A DNA stretch of 64,000 nucleotides, taken from NCBI GenBank assembly GCA_025331445.1, contig JAIWNE010000082.1, positions 62,001-126,000 on the forward strand, given 5' to 3'. This stretch comes from Blakeslea trispora. Its lineage: Eukaryota > Mucoromycota > Mucoromycetes > Mucorales > Choanephoraceae. Shown here piece by piece: positions 25,824-37,614 of this stretch. Made by a program: the position numbers and the translations under genes. Position 1 is the stretch's first letter. The number at the start of each line of letters is the position of its first letter. The notes under the pieces are model-generated. The model saw nothing but the letters and a program-made list of their open reading frames with translations. It did no database searches and had not been told where the DNA came from.

Positions 25824-26586
25824 TGTGTCTTATTTTCAAAAGAAAAAGAAAGGAGAGAGAAAAAAGAATATGCAAATTTTTAGAAGGTGAATGACTTTAA
25901 ATTCTACCAATCAAAGCATAAGAGTAGCGTTCGCTTTATTTTAAAGAACTCCTTACACTTGCTCTGGTAAACTATTTACTGGCAAAATGAAGAATGTTTG
26001 TAAATTGTATGGGAGCCATGTATCTATCTCCAGTGACTAAAAATGGAATGTTCATTGAAAGCAATAAGCATTCATTTGTGACTGAAATTAAGACTGCATA
26101 ACTGTGCTTGCAAAGAAAGAAAGAAGGGGTCATATTCAGTCGAGCTATTTATTCTATATTTAGTACCCATTACTCGCTTATATGCCTTTCTACTTTACTA
26201 CTTCATACAGATGGTTTTATACAAAGAGCATTTGTTTTTCTGTATGACTCACTACACAGCATTATTGACAGTGAAAGTCTTTTGATCGCTTTAAGTATTT
26301 CCTTGCTGACGCTTCTAAATGCATGCAACTAGATCAATAAAAACTAGTACAATAATGAAGAAAAATGAGGGTAAATTCTTTCATTGCTTTATTGCTTACA
26401 GAATACCAAAGAGAGAGAGAGAGAAATGGTTATTATCGATAATACATAAATTTCTTTTTTGTTTGTTTTCTTTTACAGATAAAAAAATAAATAGTTATAT
26501 GAGTTATGGCACTAGTGAGTTGTAAAGAAAGAAGGGACGGCAATAAATACAAAATGAGGTTGGATAGATCTTTCTATTGAGACACA
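25824..26586. other. Intergenic
   Basis: Promoter side of IWS1 and 3' flank of the CarRP-like gene. It has short open frames without coding character and an (GA)n run at 26410-26424. No gene is seen. Confidence 0.4.
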
Positions 26587-28635
26587 TTAATGAGCGCTTG
26601 GAACTTTTCTGGCACTAGAGAGAGGGATGAAGGCTGGGAAATACAAGGATACGGCTTTGTAGAAAGTATGAGTGATTGCTCGGGCAACAGGACCTCTGAA
26701 ACCATAAATACAGCGCAAGGCAATCCATTGTTGCTGACTCTTGGGTACTTTAGCTCTTAAAGGGAAACCAGTATCATCTCTTAAAGTGGGTCCAATGGCC
26801 ATATAGATTTCAAAAGCAGCTCGAATGCTATCTTGGACTTCCTCAGGTAAGCCGTCAATGCCCTTTTGAGCCTTGTCTGATATTTGATCGGCTAATTCTA
26901 ATATACGTAGAGAGTATGATTTTAGGGTATGTTCTCCTACTTGGTAAGGTGCCTTTGCCTCTTTCAGGAGACAATAGGTATCCCTTGAAGCCATGTACTG
27001 AAGAGGAACGTAGCAACGACCAACAAGACTATCGGCAATGATGTCACGAGCAATATTGACCAGTTGAAGACACTATGAAATAAGTTAGTCTATGATCTAT
27101 ATCTAAAGAGAAAAAAAAAGGGGGGCATACCTGTCCTGTTGCTCTAGCTCTTGATAACACATCTTCGTCGCGTGATTTGTTGTTCAACTGTTGCCCCCAG
27201 TTTCCATGACCGGTTTTGTACATAATTGCACAAGTACAGAGTTCACCAAATGTACCAGAAATTAAAGCTGCATAATCTAATAAATCTTTTTGTTTCTTGA
27301 TTGGCTTGCTAAGAAGATCAAGCTCCCAAGCATCAGTCAGTTCAAACATGGCGCGAGGGCACAAATAGTGAGCAATACGAGCAAAGTTCTTGAATATCGT
27401 CAATGTTTCTTCGTTAGGAAGCAACGTGGCATACTGCTCCCAGTTTATATGAGAAGGCAAAGTGTCTAATATATATTCAGTGGATTTTTTGACAGGCGGA
27501 AAGACATCTTTAAGAAAGCGACGAATGGTAACCAAGTTTTCAACACATTGTTTGGGAGTAGGAGCATCATCTACCAAGTCGTCAGCAGTTCGGAAGAAGG
27601 CATACAAAATACAGAGGTCTTGACGAAGGTTTACTGGAAACAAAGCAGCCATCGTTTTCCAGGATCGAGATGCTGGGCCTAAGACTTTGATGGCAGTCTC
27701 AAGGTTATCAATAGGAAGAGGATCAAGCTCATGTTCAGAAGGCAAATGGCATACAAGACGAAACATGTGTACCCAATAAGAAAAGGTGGTAGCATCTTGG
27801 AAACGACATTGCTTCTCTTTGTCAGCTTCGACTAAATAAGGGTAAGTGTTCATGAGAGCATCTAAATGGTCAAGCGAATGGCAAGTAAGAACAATCACTG
27901 CTGAGTAAAGGATCCATTCAGGGAAAGAAACCTTGTACAAGAGGCTATCTGCATATGCAGTCCAACAAACAAAATAATTAAATGCAGCTGAAATTAAAGC
28001 TACTGCTACTGCTGATCTCCATCTGCGAATAAAGTAAGGACCAGAAAGATACCAAAGAAGGCCAAGCAAAGAGAATGCCAATGATGACTTGTAACTAGAA
28101 ACACGTTGACTATTGAAACATAACAAAATTTGAAATCATTAGAAATCGATTGTGTCAACTTGCTTAAATGTGTTTTTTACCTTATAACAGCAAAGAAAAG
28201 GTTGAGAATAGAAGCACCATAGGTTGCAATCATAGAGAAATAAAGGTTACATCTGGGCTTGACAAATGTGATAGGGAATTGCCACCTTGTAAACAGACCA
28301 TGGAGAGAAGCAGTAACAAAAGCTATGATGGACAGAACAATGGCATCTACCACTACGCTGAAATTTCCATTGAGGTAATTCAAATGGTAAAAGGTATTAA
28401 GCGTTGTTCCATTAGAGTTGGAAGAATATGTAGGATTTGTAGAATGAAGCCATTGATGGGAGAACTTGAATCCAATATCGCTTTCCACTAGGCCATTGTA
28501 TTTGAGGACAAATGGAATCATAAACGAGACAACACCCATGCCAATAGATCTAGCTAGATCCAGTTTTGATATAAAAGGTCTGTAGATAGACAGTACTACC
28601 AACAAGGCAGTAGCAGTATAATAAATGTATGACAT
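26587..28635 (-). CDS. CarRP-like fused protein: eroded lycopene cyclase domain plus intact phytoene synthase domain
   Basis: Three minus-strand exons (28635-28181, 28109-27131, 27072-26587) give 639 aa, near the 600-615 aa of fungal CarRP/CarRA. The N-terminal 240 residues are a run of about seven membrane helices in the place of the lycopene cyclase (R) domain. Both family signatures PxEE(Y/F)xFF are gone: the first site reads LNGNFSVVVDAIVLS and the second VSFPEWILYSAV. The C-terminal half is a phytoene synthase: FFRTADDLVDDAP (DDxxD), then NIARDIIAD completed across the last intron, and GRCYVPLQY. It should join two GGPP to phytoene; lycopene cyclisation looks unlikely. In Mucorales carB usually lies divergently next to carRP; here the upstream side is empty. 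It could be a paralogue of a normal CarRP located elsewhere. Confidence 0.85.
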
Positions 28636-31600
28636 CTGTTATAGTTTAAATGATTTTTGATTGCGAAAAAAAAAAAAATAATAGGTGTATGGAGGGAATA
28701 CAATATCGACAAAGAAGGATGCGATTGTCTTTAAAGTTCTTTTTTTTTTTTTACTCGCTTAGTTTTGATGATAAATTCTTTAGGAGAAGAAAAGATGTTG
28801 AAGTTGTTCCTGGAGAAAATCTTGTCAATTAAATAGCACACATGCATCTATTAGGTAATATGCCTCCCTTGAATATATATATAAAGAAAAAACGACAGCA
28901 TAAATATTTATTACTATCTCTGGATAGCACTGAACCTAGAGAATGCCATAAGGATCACTTGTGCACAACTATCCAACTTTTTTATACATCAGACGAGTGA
29001 GTCATACATCATCTGTTTGAACGATAGAATAAAGATAATAATAGCCAAGCAAATCAACGTAAGGCATATGCCGATTGTTTTTTATCAAAATGGATCTAGT
29101 GTAAAATTAAGCTTTTAGTCAGTAAACGTTTACTTATTTGGCTGGATAACTCAGAATTTTTTTTTTATCAGTCATCGTTCTGTTTGATAAATAATACACG
29201 TAATGATTGTATCGTTCATTGATTTTTTTTTACAAAAGAAATTCCAAGATATAGATGATACTTTCTATCTATAAAGTAAATGATTTTGCTGTGTGATACT
29301 ATACACTTTTCAATCATTCCTTTCAAAGTAAAGCTTTTAGTGCTTTCTCTCTTTTCTTTTTGGTAGAGAAAAAAAAAGGACCTCCCTTCCCCGGTTCCGG
29401 CTGGTCAAGACTAAACTGACTTCCGGCTGTAACTGTCTCCCTATGACCAATATAAATTAAAGGTACTGCATTTTTGCCACCCAATAGAATAAAAAAAAAG
29501 GAAAGCTGCATGTATTTGAGTCTATGGATATTCAGCGATCTCTCCTTTGGATTCTGTTTTGATAAAACAGAAAACTAAACGATACATGATAACGTTGAGT
29601 TACCTTGACATTGATGAGAAAAACAATAACAAGAACATGATTTTTGCGTTTTTGACTTTACAAAAACAAAAATATGATAGGTTGACCACGAACACTATTT
29701 TCTTTAGGAGAAATGTTTTTGTACCCCCAAAGATGCTCATCTCTCCTAAGTTGATGTCGCGTAGTAATGGTTACATATCCTATGCAAACGATACCAAGGA
29801 AAGCTAGAGGCTTCTGTTTCTATCACTTTTATGCTCTATTCGGCAAGCCAAGTATATAAATTCTATGTATTTATCATTCGAAGAGCCTATTTCTTTCACC
29901 TGATTAAACAATGAAGATTGTCATGATGCCTAGAAGCACAAATAGACCTTAAGAAAATCGGTCACCCTTATGCATAAGTCAGGTTGGCTACACTGACCGC
30001 TAAACAGATGCATGTAGTTTTTTTTTTCTAAGCCAAAAGAAAGAAACCCCCTCCCCTCAGTAAAAAAAAAAAGGCGAAATAAGAATATAAGATACTATGC
30101 ACATCGTTGATCAATCAAGTCAGTTCATAAAGCGATGAGGCATAGCTTTCGTTATAAGGATCTAAGCGCTCACTTTCTTTAGGTCAAAGATTATCCAGAT
30201 AAAGCCAAACTTGATACTGTATGCTATAAACAAAGCAACAATGCATCGCATAACAGGTTTTACTTTGATATTGAGAGCTAGGGATTAACTTTTTTTTTCT
30301 TTTTTAAAAGAAGACCTATTTTGATACATTACAGGCTTTGCTGCTTGTTGCTTGGTTACTGTCATTTTACAAAAGATCAAATAAATACAAACATCCCAAA
30401 CCTGTCATACCATAAAAAGAAAGATGCTCGATAACAATAGTCATACAGAGTATTAATTTTACACACTTATAAGGCGTGGGAAATGCATTTGATGTTTGCT
30501 TGTTTTAAATTAGCAGGAGCAAGCGCTTTGACAGTTGCTACGAATTTCTGTGGCAAGACAAACAGCTTTATGCACCGAATGTGTTCAGTCAAAGAACCAG
30601 AAACAAGGAGTACCATACCACACCCACATATCTCTTTTCTTTGATTATAAACAGGTTTCAAGCACATGCTCTCTATGTATACGCTCAGAGCTTATCCTAA
30701 GTTACAAGAAAGAATCATGTTGTGATAAGAATAGTGAGAATAGAAGCAAGTAAAGATGAGCTGTCATGTATTCAAGCGCATAAGTTTTTTTTTAATTATA
30801 TCATATGGTCATACCATTGTACATTATTAATAGAAATTGTCAAGTATTTCTATACCAAATCACATTACTGCAATGCTTTCTTATTTTCTTTTCTAAAAAA
30901 AGAAACACGTATTTTATTGTAGGTAATTTGTTCTGACAAATAGACTTTGTTTTTTATTAGTGGATCCAATTGCTATGAATAGAAAGGCTGCTTTAAAGAA
31001 ACCACGGAAATAAAATTAACAATCTTATCTTCTTACAGTTTCGAAAAACATCTTGGATTGTTAAAGTTAAATTCTATCTCATACGCATAGATACGGAATG
31101 AGAATTCACTATTTTACTTTAGTCCATATCAAATCATACAGCTGGTAGGCGTTCTCATCCTGCTACAAGATTTGCAAGAATACACAGAGATATTTAGTAA
31201 TTCAACAAAATTTTAAAAGAGAAAAGCTTTAATAAACCAAGCTATTTAGCTATTGAATTTAATCGTTACCAACATATTGTTTCTTTTCTAGCTCAAATAC
31301 AAAGTAATTGAAGCATTCGTGTATCATTTGTAAAGAAGCAAGCTCTTTCCTTCTTATAAACGAATTTTCCAAAATAAAGAATACTATCATTATGCCAACT
31401 TAATACAATTTGCTTGTATGTGGTTGAAGCGCTGATAAAAAAAAAGGCAAGAGATTGCTTGGCGTAGTCTTCAAAAGATTATTTGAATAATGTTTGAGCT
31501 TCTGTTTATCTCTGTTGATTTCAATCAAGGTTCATAATCAACAACAACCAAATCATAGATTTTATTTAAAATGCTTATTTTTGTACACATACTAAAGATT

Positions 31601-31950
31601 ATTTGCTCAGTTGTATCTGTATCAGAGGAAACCCTGCGAAGACTACATAGAATCTATATACGAGAATTGTAGATACCAAACTATATGAACATGATAATTC
31701 AGAAAGAAAGGGCATAATCATTATTTTAGAATAGAAGGGAATAACAATTACTGAATCTAAGGTAACATAAGCCTTTCTTTATAACGGTTATTTATTGCAC
31801 TTGTTCTCTTTTCTAAGAAAAAAAAAAGGCAGACAAAGCTGACCATTCTACTGCTTCAAAAGAGAAGCAAGAGCACTAGCAAGGAGAAAAAAAAAACAGG
31901 ATACAATTAGTTCAAACACCAATTGACGTGTTGATTACTATAGCTAATCC
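28636..31950. other. Gene desert of 3.3 kb upstream of the CarRP-like gene
   Basis: AT-rich with many A/T homopolymers. There is no exon chain on either strand and no phytoene desaturase signature. One 66-codon minus-strand stretch at 30667-30467 (MCLKPVYNQRKEICGCGMVL) has some coding character but no start context, splice sites or recognised family. The CarRP-like promoter must lie just above 28635. No RNA gene is seen. Confidence 0.5.
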
Positions 31951-33039
31951 TTACTCGAACGAAATTAGAGGTTTTTCTTTTGATGGTTCTGATAAAATGT
32001 TGCTGCTATCTCTTGGCTTGTCCGAAACCAAGAAATTAGTCCAAGACATATCACTTCCGGGAGGTGCTTTAGGTATCATGTTATTAGATTGGGCGTTACT
32101 CATTGCCAATTGCGAAAATTGGCTTTGCAGGCTGCTTAGTGACGCCTTTGATAACTCTGGGATACTTTCGTCAGGTGTTGGTTTAGCTGCACTCTTTATG
32201 GATCCACCATTATCATTGTGGCTTGATTGAATTGTTTTTTCTTTTATACTGATATGTTCTTTTTCTTGATTTACTATCAAGGGCAGCTCTTTAGCTAGTT
32301 TCTCCTTTGCCAGTTGCTCTTTTGCCAGTTGTTCCTTTCCCAATTGTTCCTTTCCCAATTGTTCCTTCGCTAATTGCTCTTTTTCCTTCTCTTAGATTAG
32401 CTTACACTAAACAAGCTAAACATGTAATATAATATATCTGTATCTAACCTGGTTATTATTTAGAGATATAGGCCGCTCTTGTTTCTGAACCCATTTCTTG
32501 TGCTCGTATTTTGCTTTAATCCAAGCATCTATATTAGAATCTGTAGGCTCACCATTTCCAATCTCTGCTTCCCAATACCTTCATATAAATGCAGCTGTTT
32601 AGAGTAATATTTAGTTTTGCATGATTTTTATCTTTACTTTCTGGCACGTCGGTTTCCCCATCTGTTCATGCTCACAATCTGTTCAGGTGTCCAAGTGTCG
32701 AGATCAACAGACTTTACTATTGTTGTTTTTGCATAGCGTTTAAATATACTGAGCTCATAAAAGCGCAAAACTACAATACCTTTGCTTATGTGTGTTCCCA
32801 ATGAACGATGGATGCCGGAACAGCGGATGCAGATGAAGATGCCCAAGTTCCATGAAGCCCAACGAGGATCTGAGAACAGCTTGAGTTAGTTGTTTAAAAA
32901 AAAGAGAGAGTTTAGGCTTACCTTTCTTTCGGCAGTCAGCACAATAAGAGTTATCGTCTTGGTTTAGTAATGCAGTTAGAATCTTTGTGTGTTTATCATT
33001 CAACTCTTTGTCAGCTATTCTGGCATGTCTTGTGGACAT
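31951..33039 (-). CDS. ArfGAP of the SMAP/AGE2 type
   Basis: Minus-strand gene with several short introns. The start is at 33039 ([20 protein letters not shown]). The zinc finger C-x2-C-x16-C-x2-C is spread over exons 1-3: CADCRKK, then [20 protein letters not shown], with the arginine finger in [35 protein letters not shown] and YWEAEIG complete the ArfGAP fold. After it comes a run of 5-residue repeats of the [10 protein letters not shown] type encoded by a 15-bp tandem repeat, then a Ser/Gln-rich tail with SWTNFL ending at 31951. It stimulates GTP hydrolysis by Arf in vesicle traffic at Golgi/endosomes. Human SMAP1/2 and yeast Age2 are the closest types. Confidence 0.9.
32296..32385. repeat. 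In-frame 15-bp tandem repeat inside the ArfGAP gene
   Basis: Six copies of a 15-nt unit of the form CAGTTGCTCTTTTGC, with small changes, encode [15 protein letters not shown] pentapeptides on the minus strand. It would form a charged helix and is likely variable in copy number between strains. Confidence 0.85.
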
Positions 33040-34407
33040 TGTTAATAAATTATAAGAGAGGGAGAGAAAAAAGGGTTTATTGCATAAGAAAAAAAAAAGG
33101 GAGATTGTGTGACAATATTACCCAAACAATGGACTTTTGTTACAGAATACATCAGCCTTTATGCAGCTATATACACTGCTGCTTAAAACAACAAAAACAG
33201 AAGAGGGCACCTTTTTAAAGATATAAGGGCTGATCGTTTGCTCATATCAATTGGTAGAACTGTTTTGACTTTAGCCCTGTGATAATGAGAGAAATAAACG
33301 TTTCTAAGAGAAAATACTCCCACCGAAAAATAACATCTATTCTCTTGTCCTGTTTTTGGAGATTCAGTACTAGTCTGTTCTAGATAAAACTCTCTATATA
33401 TAAAACACTGCTGTATATGTGAGGTCTTATAAGGGACAAAAGCAAAGCGCAACTAAGACTCAACTTTTAATTTACTTTGAATCTACTCTAGATTAAAAAA
33501 AAAAGTAGACTAAAGTAAATTATTTCTAAATGGACAAAACCTATCGCTAGCTGTACTATTCAGTTGTGATGAGAAGTGATTGGGTCTTCTATGCACAACG
33601 TCTATCGTCGCTTCACATTGTCTCATGTACTAATAAATAAGTGATTGCAGTAAACCAACTTCATGACTATTGCACAGGAACATAAAAAACAAAGCAACGA
33701 TATCCTCATAATTCTACAAGACTCGAGATACTATTATCGTACCATCAACACCTGACATTCTGTAACTGTTGTGATTCTAAAAGTCCTTGTTGCATACATC
33801 CTACGTTCGATCCTATTTAGTACATAATCTAGATCTAAACAGGTACTTATTTACACGATCTTTCATTATTCATGACCAGATTTATATTTGCCTCAGTCTA
33901 AATGGAAGATCAAATCACACTTTATTTACATTAAGATACTTGGATTGAAGCAATTGCATCAAAGTTGATCCTTAATCAAAACGCAATAGGTATTAGCTAT
34001 TATGCAAAGCACCCAACTAGCTATCATTAATTGCACTTAGCCCAAACAAGGATTACTACTCAGTTGTTTTAAAGGTATAAATAGAAGGCACATTTTTATT
34101 AACAAAGCAGGTCAGATTCTAGCTTCTTTGGCCATCATTGGTTTTAATTCACTTGGCTTGTTCTTCCTTGTTATTTTTGTACTTTGAACTGTTATATTCT
34201 TTAAAATTGTCTTCACGCTATTCTTCTACTAGCACTGTATAACTTCATCTACAATCAATCGCCAAAGATGCCATGCAGATATATCATTTGCATACGTTGG
34301 AGTGCCGGCACTACCAAAAAATTCCGGCAAAAGTCCGGGAAATGGGCGGCAAAGTCACGTGACATTTTATAGAATAAATTAAATTAAAATTCAAAATCAA
34401 ACATATC
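33040..34407. other. Intergenic, ArfGAP promoter and flank of tRNA-Leu
   Basis: No gene chain is found. A minus-strand stretch at 33452-33183 (89 codons) is open but not recognised. AT-rich with a few A/T runs. The last 30 bases before the tRNA are A-rich. Confidence 0.4.
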
Positions 34408-34490
34408 AGTATCATGGCCGAGTGGTTAAGGCGGCAGACTTAAGATCTGCTGGACGTGAGTCCGCGTGGGTTCAAACCCCACTGATACTA
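34408..34490 (+). tRNA. tRNA-Leu (UAA anticodon)
   Basis: 83 nt. The 7-bp acceptor stem AGTATCA/TGATACT is followed by an A discriminator at 34490. Box A is TGGCCGAGTGGTTAAGGC. The anticodon stem GCAGA/TCTGC encloses loop CTTAAGA with anticodon TAA. A long class II variable arm (TGGACGTGAGTCCGCG) and the T arm with GGTTCAAACCCC complete the fold. It has no intron. A T4 stretch right after position 34490 is the likely RNA polymerase III terminator. Confidence 0.96.
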
Positions 34491-34494
34491 TTTT
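34491..34494 (+). terminator. RNA polymerase III T-run terminator
   Basis: TTTT immediately after the discriminator base of the tRNA-Leu gene, the normal Pol III stop signal. Confidence 0.7.
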
Positions 34495-35870
34495 GCTTTT
34501 CGTTTTCATTGTAGTGCATGTAGCCTTTTTTTGCCTGCCTTCCTTTTGCATTAGGACTTCAGTTCCATCACTAGACAGAGCATATGCCTTGTAGTTTATT
34601 GTTGAGAAGGCCAATCAATTTGAGATAGCAGCTAGATAATAGAATTGCGTCGAATTGCTTTTAAGTTCTAGCTTAATGGTTATTAGGTGTAATGAGTGCC
34701 ATGCTTTAAGCCGTTTAATTATAACAAGAGGTAAAGAAAATGCATATGGATTTGTAAATGTTTTGTTTTCGAGCAATAAGAATTAAACCAAGTAAAAGAA
34801 AATAAAGTGAATCAGAATAAATAGAGTACAATGAATAAAGTGGTTCTGTGGAATTTCTACTATAATCAAATAGAAACAATTTACTAATATAAATCTTGAT
34901 ATATGTCAAGTTTTATTAGAGACAAAAATAAATAAATATCTTTGTATGCTATTTCAAGCTTGATAGTGATTTTGCAATTTACGTGATAATAGCATGGTAA
35001 TGATAGTCGATTTATAAATGAAAGATGACAAGAAAATGAAACTGGTCCTAAGCAAGGTAAGATGTATCTAACTAGAATAGTTATGCTTATAAAAGAAGTA
35101 AGATTTGACAACAGGCCAAATAAGACAGCGTGCGAACAAAGAATACTTGTGAGATACTGAATGTGTACATATGAGTACAGAAGAGTAATTTACGAGAAAC
35201 ACAACACTTTATTATTCCAATGTGACCTCTCGAGCTTGTACACATTTCTTTACTTAATTAGCTACCGTTGAAGAGAATTGTATTGTTTAGAAATTCATGA
35301 TCTCTTCTCACTTTGGTATGAATTATTTTAGCAATAATCTCTTTTGTTCATTCCATCATCAATGGCCTCTTTCTTCCTTGTTAGTTTTACAACTTGAATA
35401 AATTTTTATCTCTTTTGGCATTGCATGCAAATCAATTTATTCTGGTGCACGATCTCCTTCAATAGATTAGACTATGGCTTTTACAAGCTCTTTTTTTTTT
35501 TTGGCTAACCTTGTTAGATGAGCTTAACCTGCTTTCTTCAGAGCTCATGTGCTATGGAAGGTAAACTGACCTATCGCCATATGAACAATCTATATCTATT
35601 ATCGCTTTCAAGATGACAGATTGAGAAGGGTATAGCTTACTCTTTAGGCTTTCTTTAGCTGAAAATATAGCTGTTCTCTTTTCTTAAACAAGTAATAAAC
35701 ATCCTTTTAATTTGTTCCCTCAGGTTTAAGTGTCAAATAAAGAACATTAAACATTAATAGCCTTCCTAATTTGTCTTTTCAGGTCCAAAAAATACAGTGT
35801 ACCTTTTCTTTTCAAAGAGCGACTTTTACAAGAAAAAAAAAAGCTTATACTCCTTTTTTTCTTCTTCTAC

Positions 35871-35908
<38 letters not shown>

Positions 35909-35981
35909 TTGTTTTATTTGATAGGAACATCAACTCTGATATAACTTTGTTCCCAAACAAGTGTTCATACTACTTTCAGAG
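34495..35981. other. Intergenic
   Basis: 1.5 kb between the tRNA and the CENP-B-type gene. Only short, low-complexity open frames. A CT microsatellite lies at its right end. No gene is seen. Confidence 0.45.
35873..35905. repeat. (CT)n microsatellite in a 5' leader
   Basis: About 16 CT repeats about 75 bp before the ATG at 35982. It probably sits in the promoter or 5' UTR of the CENP-B-type gene. Confidence 0.9.
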
Positions 35982-37390
35982 ATGAGCACAGAAAGTGGTT
36001 CCAAAAACATACATGTCTTTCGAGTCAATCGTCTTGAAAGGAATAAGGACAAAACTTCTCAGCAAAAAGCTAGTCCAGAGCCAGTTATCTTGACAAATAC
36101 TCGGACATGTTTATCAGCAGAAACAAAACGTCAAATATGTGAGGATCATATAAACAATCCAAAATATACTCAAGAATCCTTGGCTCTAAAATATGGCTGT
36201 AAAAGAACAACTGTTGCAAAGGTAACATCTGTCTTGAAGGAATAACAATATCTGTACAGATATTTATTATATATTTATTACAATTTTAGATCATCAAATC
36301 AAAAGAACGCTGGCTTTCTATAGATAGTAATGCTGCAGTTGCAAAGCGATATAGACAAAGAAGTTCAAGATACCCTCTTGTAGAAAATGCCCTTAAATCA
36401 TGGCTTCAGAATGAACAGCAAGACGACCTGGAGAATGTCACTGATCAAATGCTGAGATGCAGAGCACGCCAATACGCACAGACATTTTCTGTCGAAGGTC
36501 TTGAAGACTTCAAGGCATCTAGTTCATGGGTCTCTAATTTTAAACAAAGATATCTGATTCCCAAATTGCAAATACAAAAGGGCAGTGACAACGTGTCTTC
36601 TACCCCCATTTCTGTAGCCATACCCAACTCAAGTGGTAGCAGTATTTCCTCAAACGAAGATGACAACCCTGCTCCCACTTCGCCTCAAAATAACATTCAA
36701 GAGCCAACATCTGCCTCTTCATCCCCTCCGCCCCCTCCCCTTCCTCTCCTTTCCTTTCGCTCCCTTCTCCCTCCAATTTCTTCCGTCACACCTATTTTGC
36801 AAGAACAAACAGTTGGGAGAAGCAATGGTCCAAAGCGTACTATGGAAGAAAAAGATGCTACTACTGGTAGTAGCAAAACTAACGGACTTATCATTCAAGA
36901 ATGGAACCTGCACTCCAAAAAGAATCAAATACAGCCCAGTAGACAGGCTTCTATGGGACTGAATCACATTCACAAGCATGCACCAAGCGGAAGATGGTCT
37001 GAGCCAGTCTCCTCCTCCACTATCTATCATAACAATAGCCGACACCGTAGTGATAGCAACATAAGTGATGCCAGCAATAGCAGCAGTGATAGCAACCACA
37101 GTCATTTATCTGAAGCAATTCCTGATATGATGGATTATACCGATGATTTTGATACCAAAACCCATTGTTTTGATAACAATGGATCTTATTTTTCTTCTCG
37201 AAAGCAGCTTGGTTCTGTCTCTCAGAAGTTACAAGAAAAAAGACAAAGGGTTATTTTGCCCGCTGAAGACTCTAAATTGACAGCAAAAAAGCATTTGGAA
37301 GCAGCCTTGGACTTTTATACCAGCCAACATGGTGGTAATTCGTCCATGTCAGCCAATATGATCAAATTGATTCTCCAAAATGACTTTTGA
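35982..37390 (+). CDS. CENP-B/Tc5-type helix-turn-helix DNA-binding protein without transposase domain
   Basis: Two exons (35982-36221, 36290-37390) give 446 aa. The start is the ATG in GAGATGAGCACAG. Residues about 38-90 form a CENP-B N-terminal HTH: SAETKRQICEDHINNPKYTQ, LALKYGCKRTTVAK and, after the intron, IIKSKERWLSI. Residues about 105-170 form the second Tc5/CENP-B HTH: YPLVENALKSWL, RCRARQYAQTF and SSWVSNFKQRYLI. The rest is a Ser/Pro/Asn-rich disordered tail with no DDE catalytic triad. Such proteins come from pogo/Tigger transposases and include fission yeast Abp1/Cbh, which act on centromeres and silence transposons. Its exact function here is unknown. Confidence 0.87.
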
Positions 37391-37614
37391 TATCACTTTT
37401 GTGTTTCTTTCCCTCCTTTTTTTCTATATGTATTATTTGATATAATACCCTTCATGTTTGTTCACATACATTTTGTGTTAATAAACAAACCGAAAAAACC
37501 TTTTTTCTTTCTCTTTGCAAGAAATGATTCATCAAGTTCTATTACCAAAGTCATAGAGGGAGACTCTACTTTCAGCTACAATTTATCTCTAAAGGAAAAA
37601 ATAATAATGATCCT

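Noticed and set aside
33183..33452. Minus-strand 89-codon frame upstream of the ArfGAP gene
   Set aside because: No motif, no splice continuation, and it lies in the promoter region; could be a relic but cannot be supported.
34426..34614. Minus-strand frame over the tRNA containing VGFEPTRTH
   Set aside because: This is the well-known false translation of a tRNA-Leu gene on its antisense strand.
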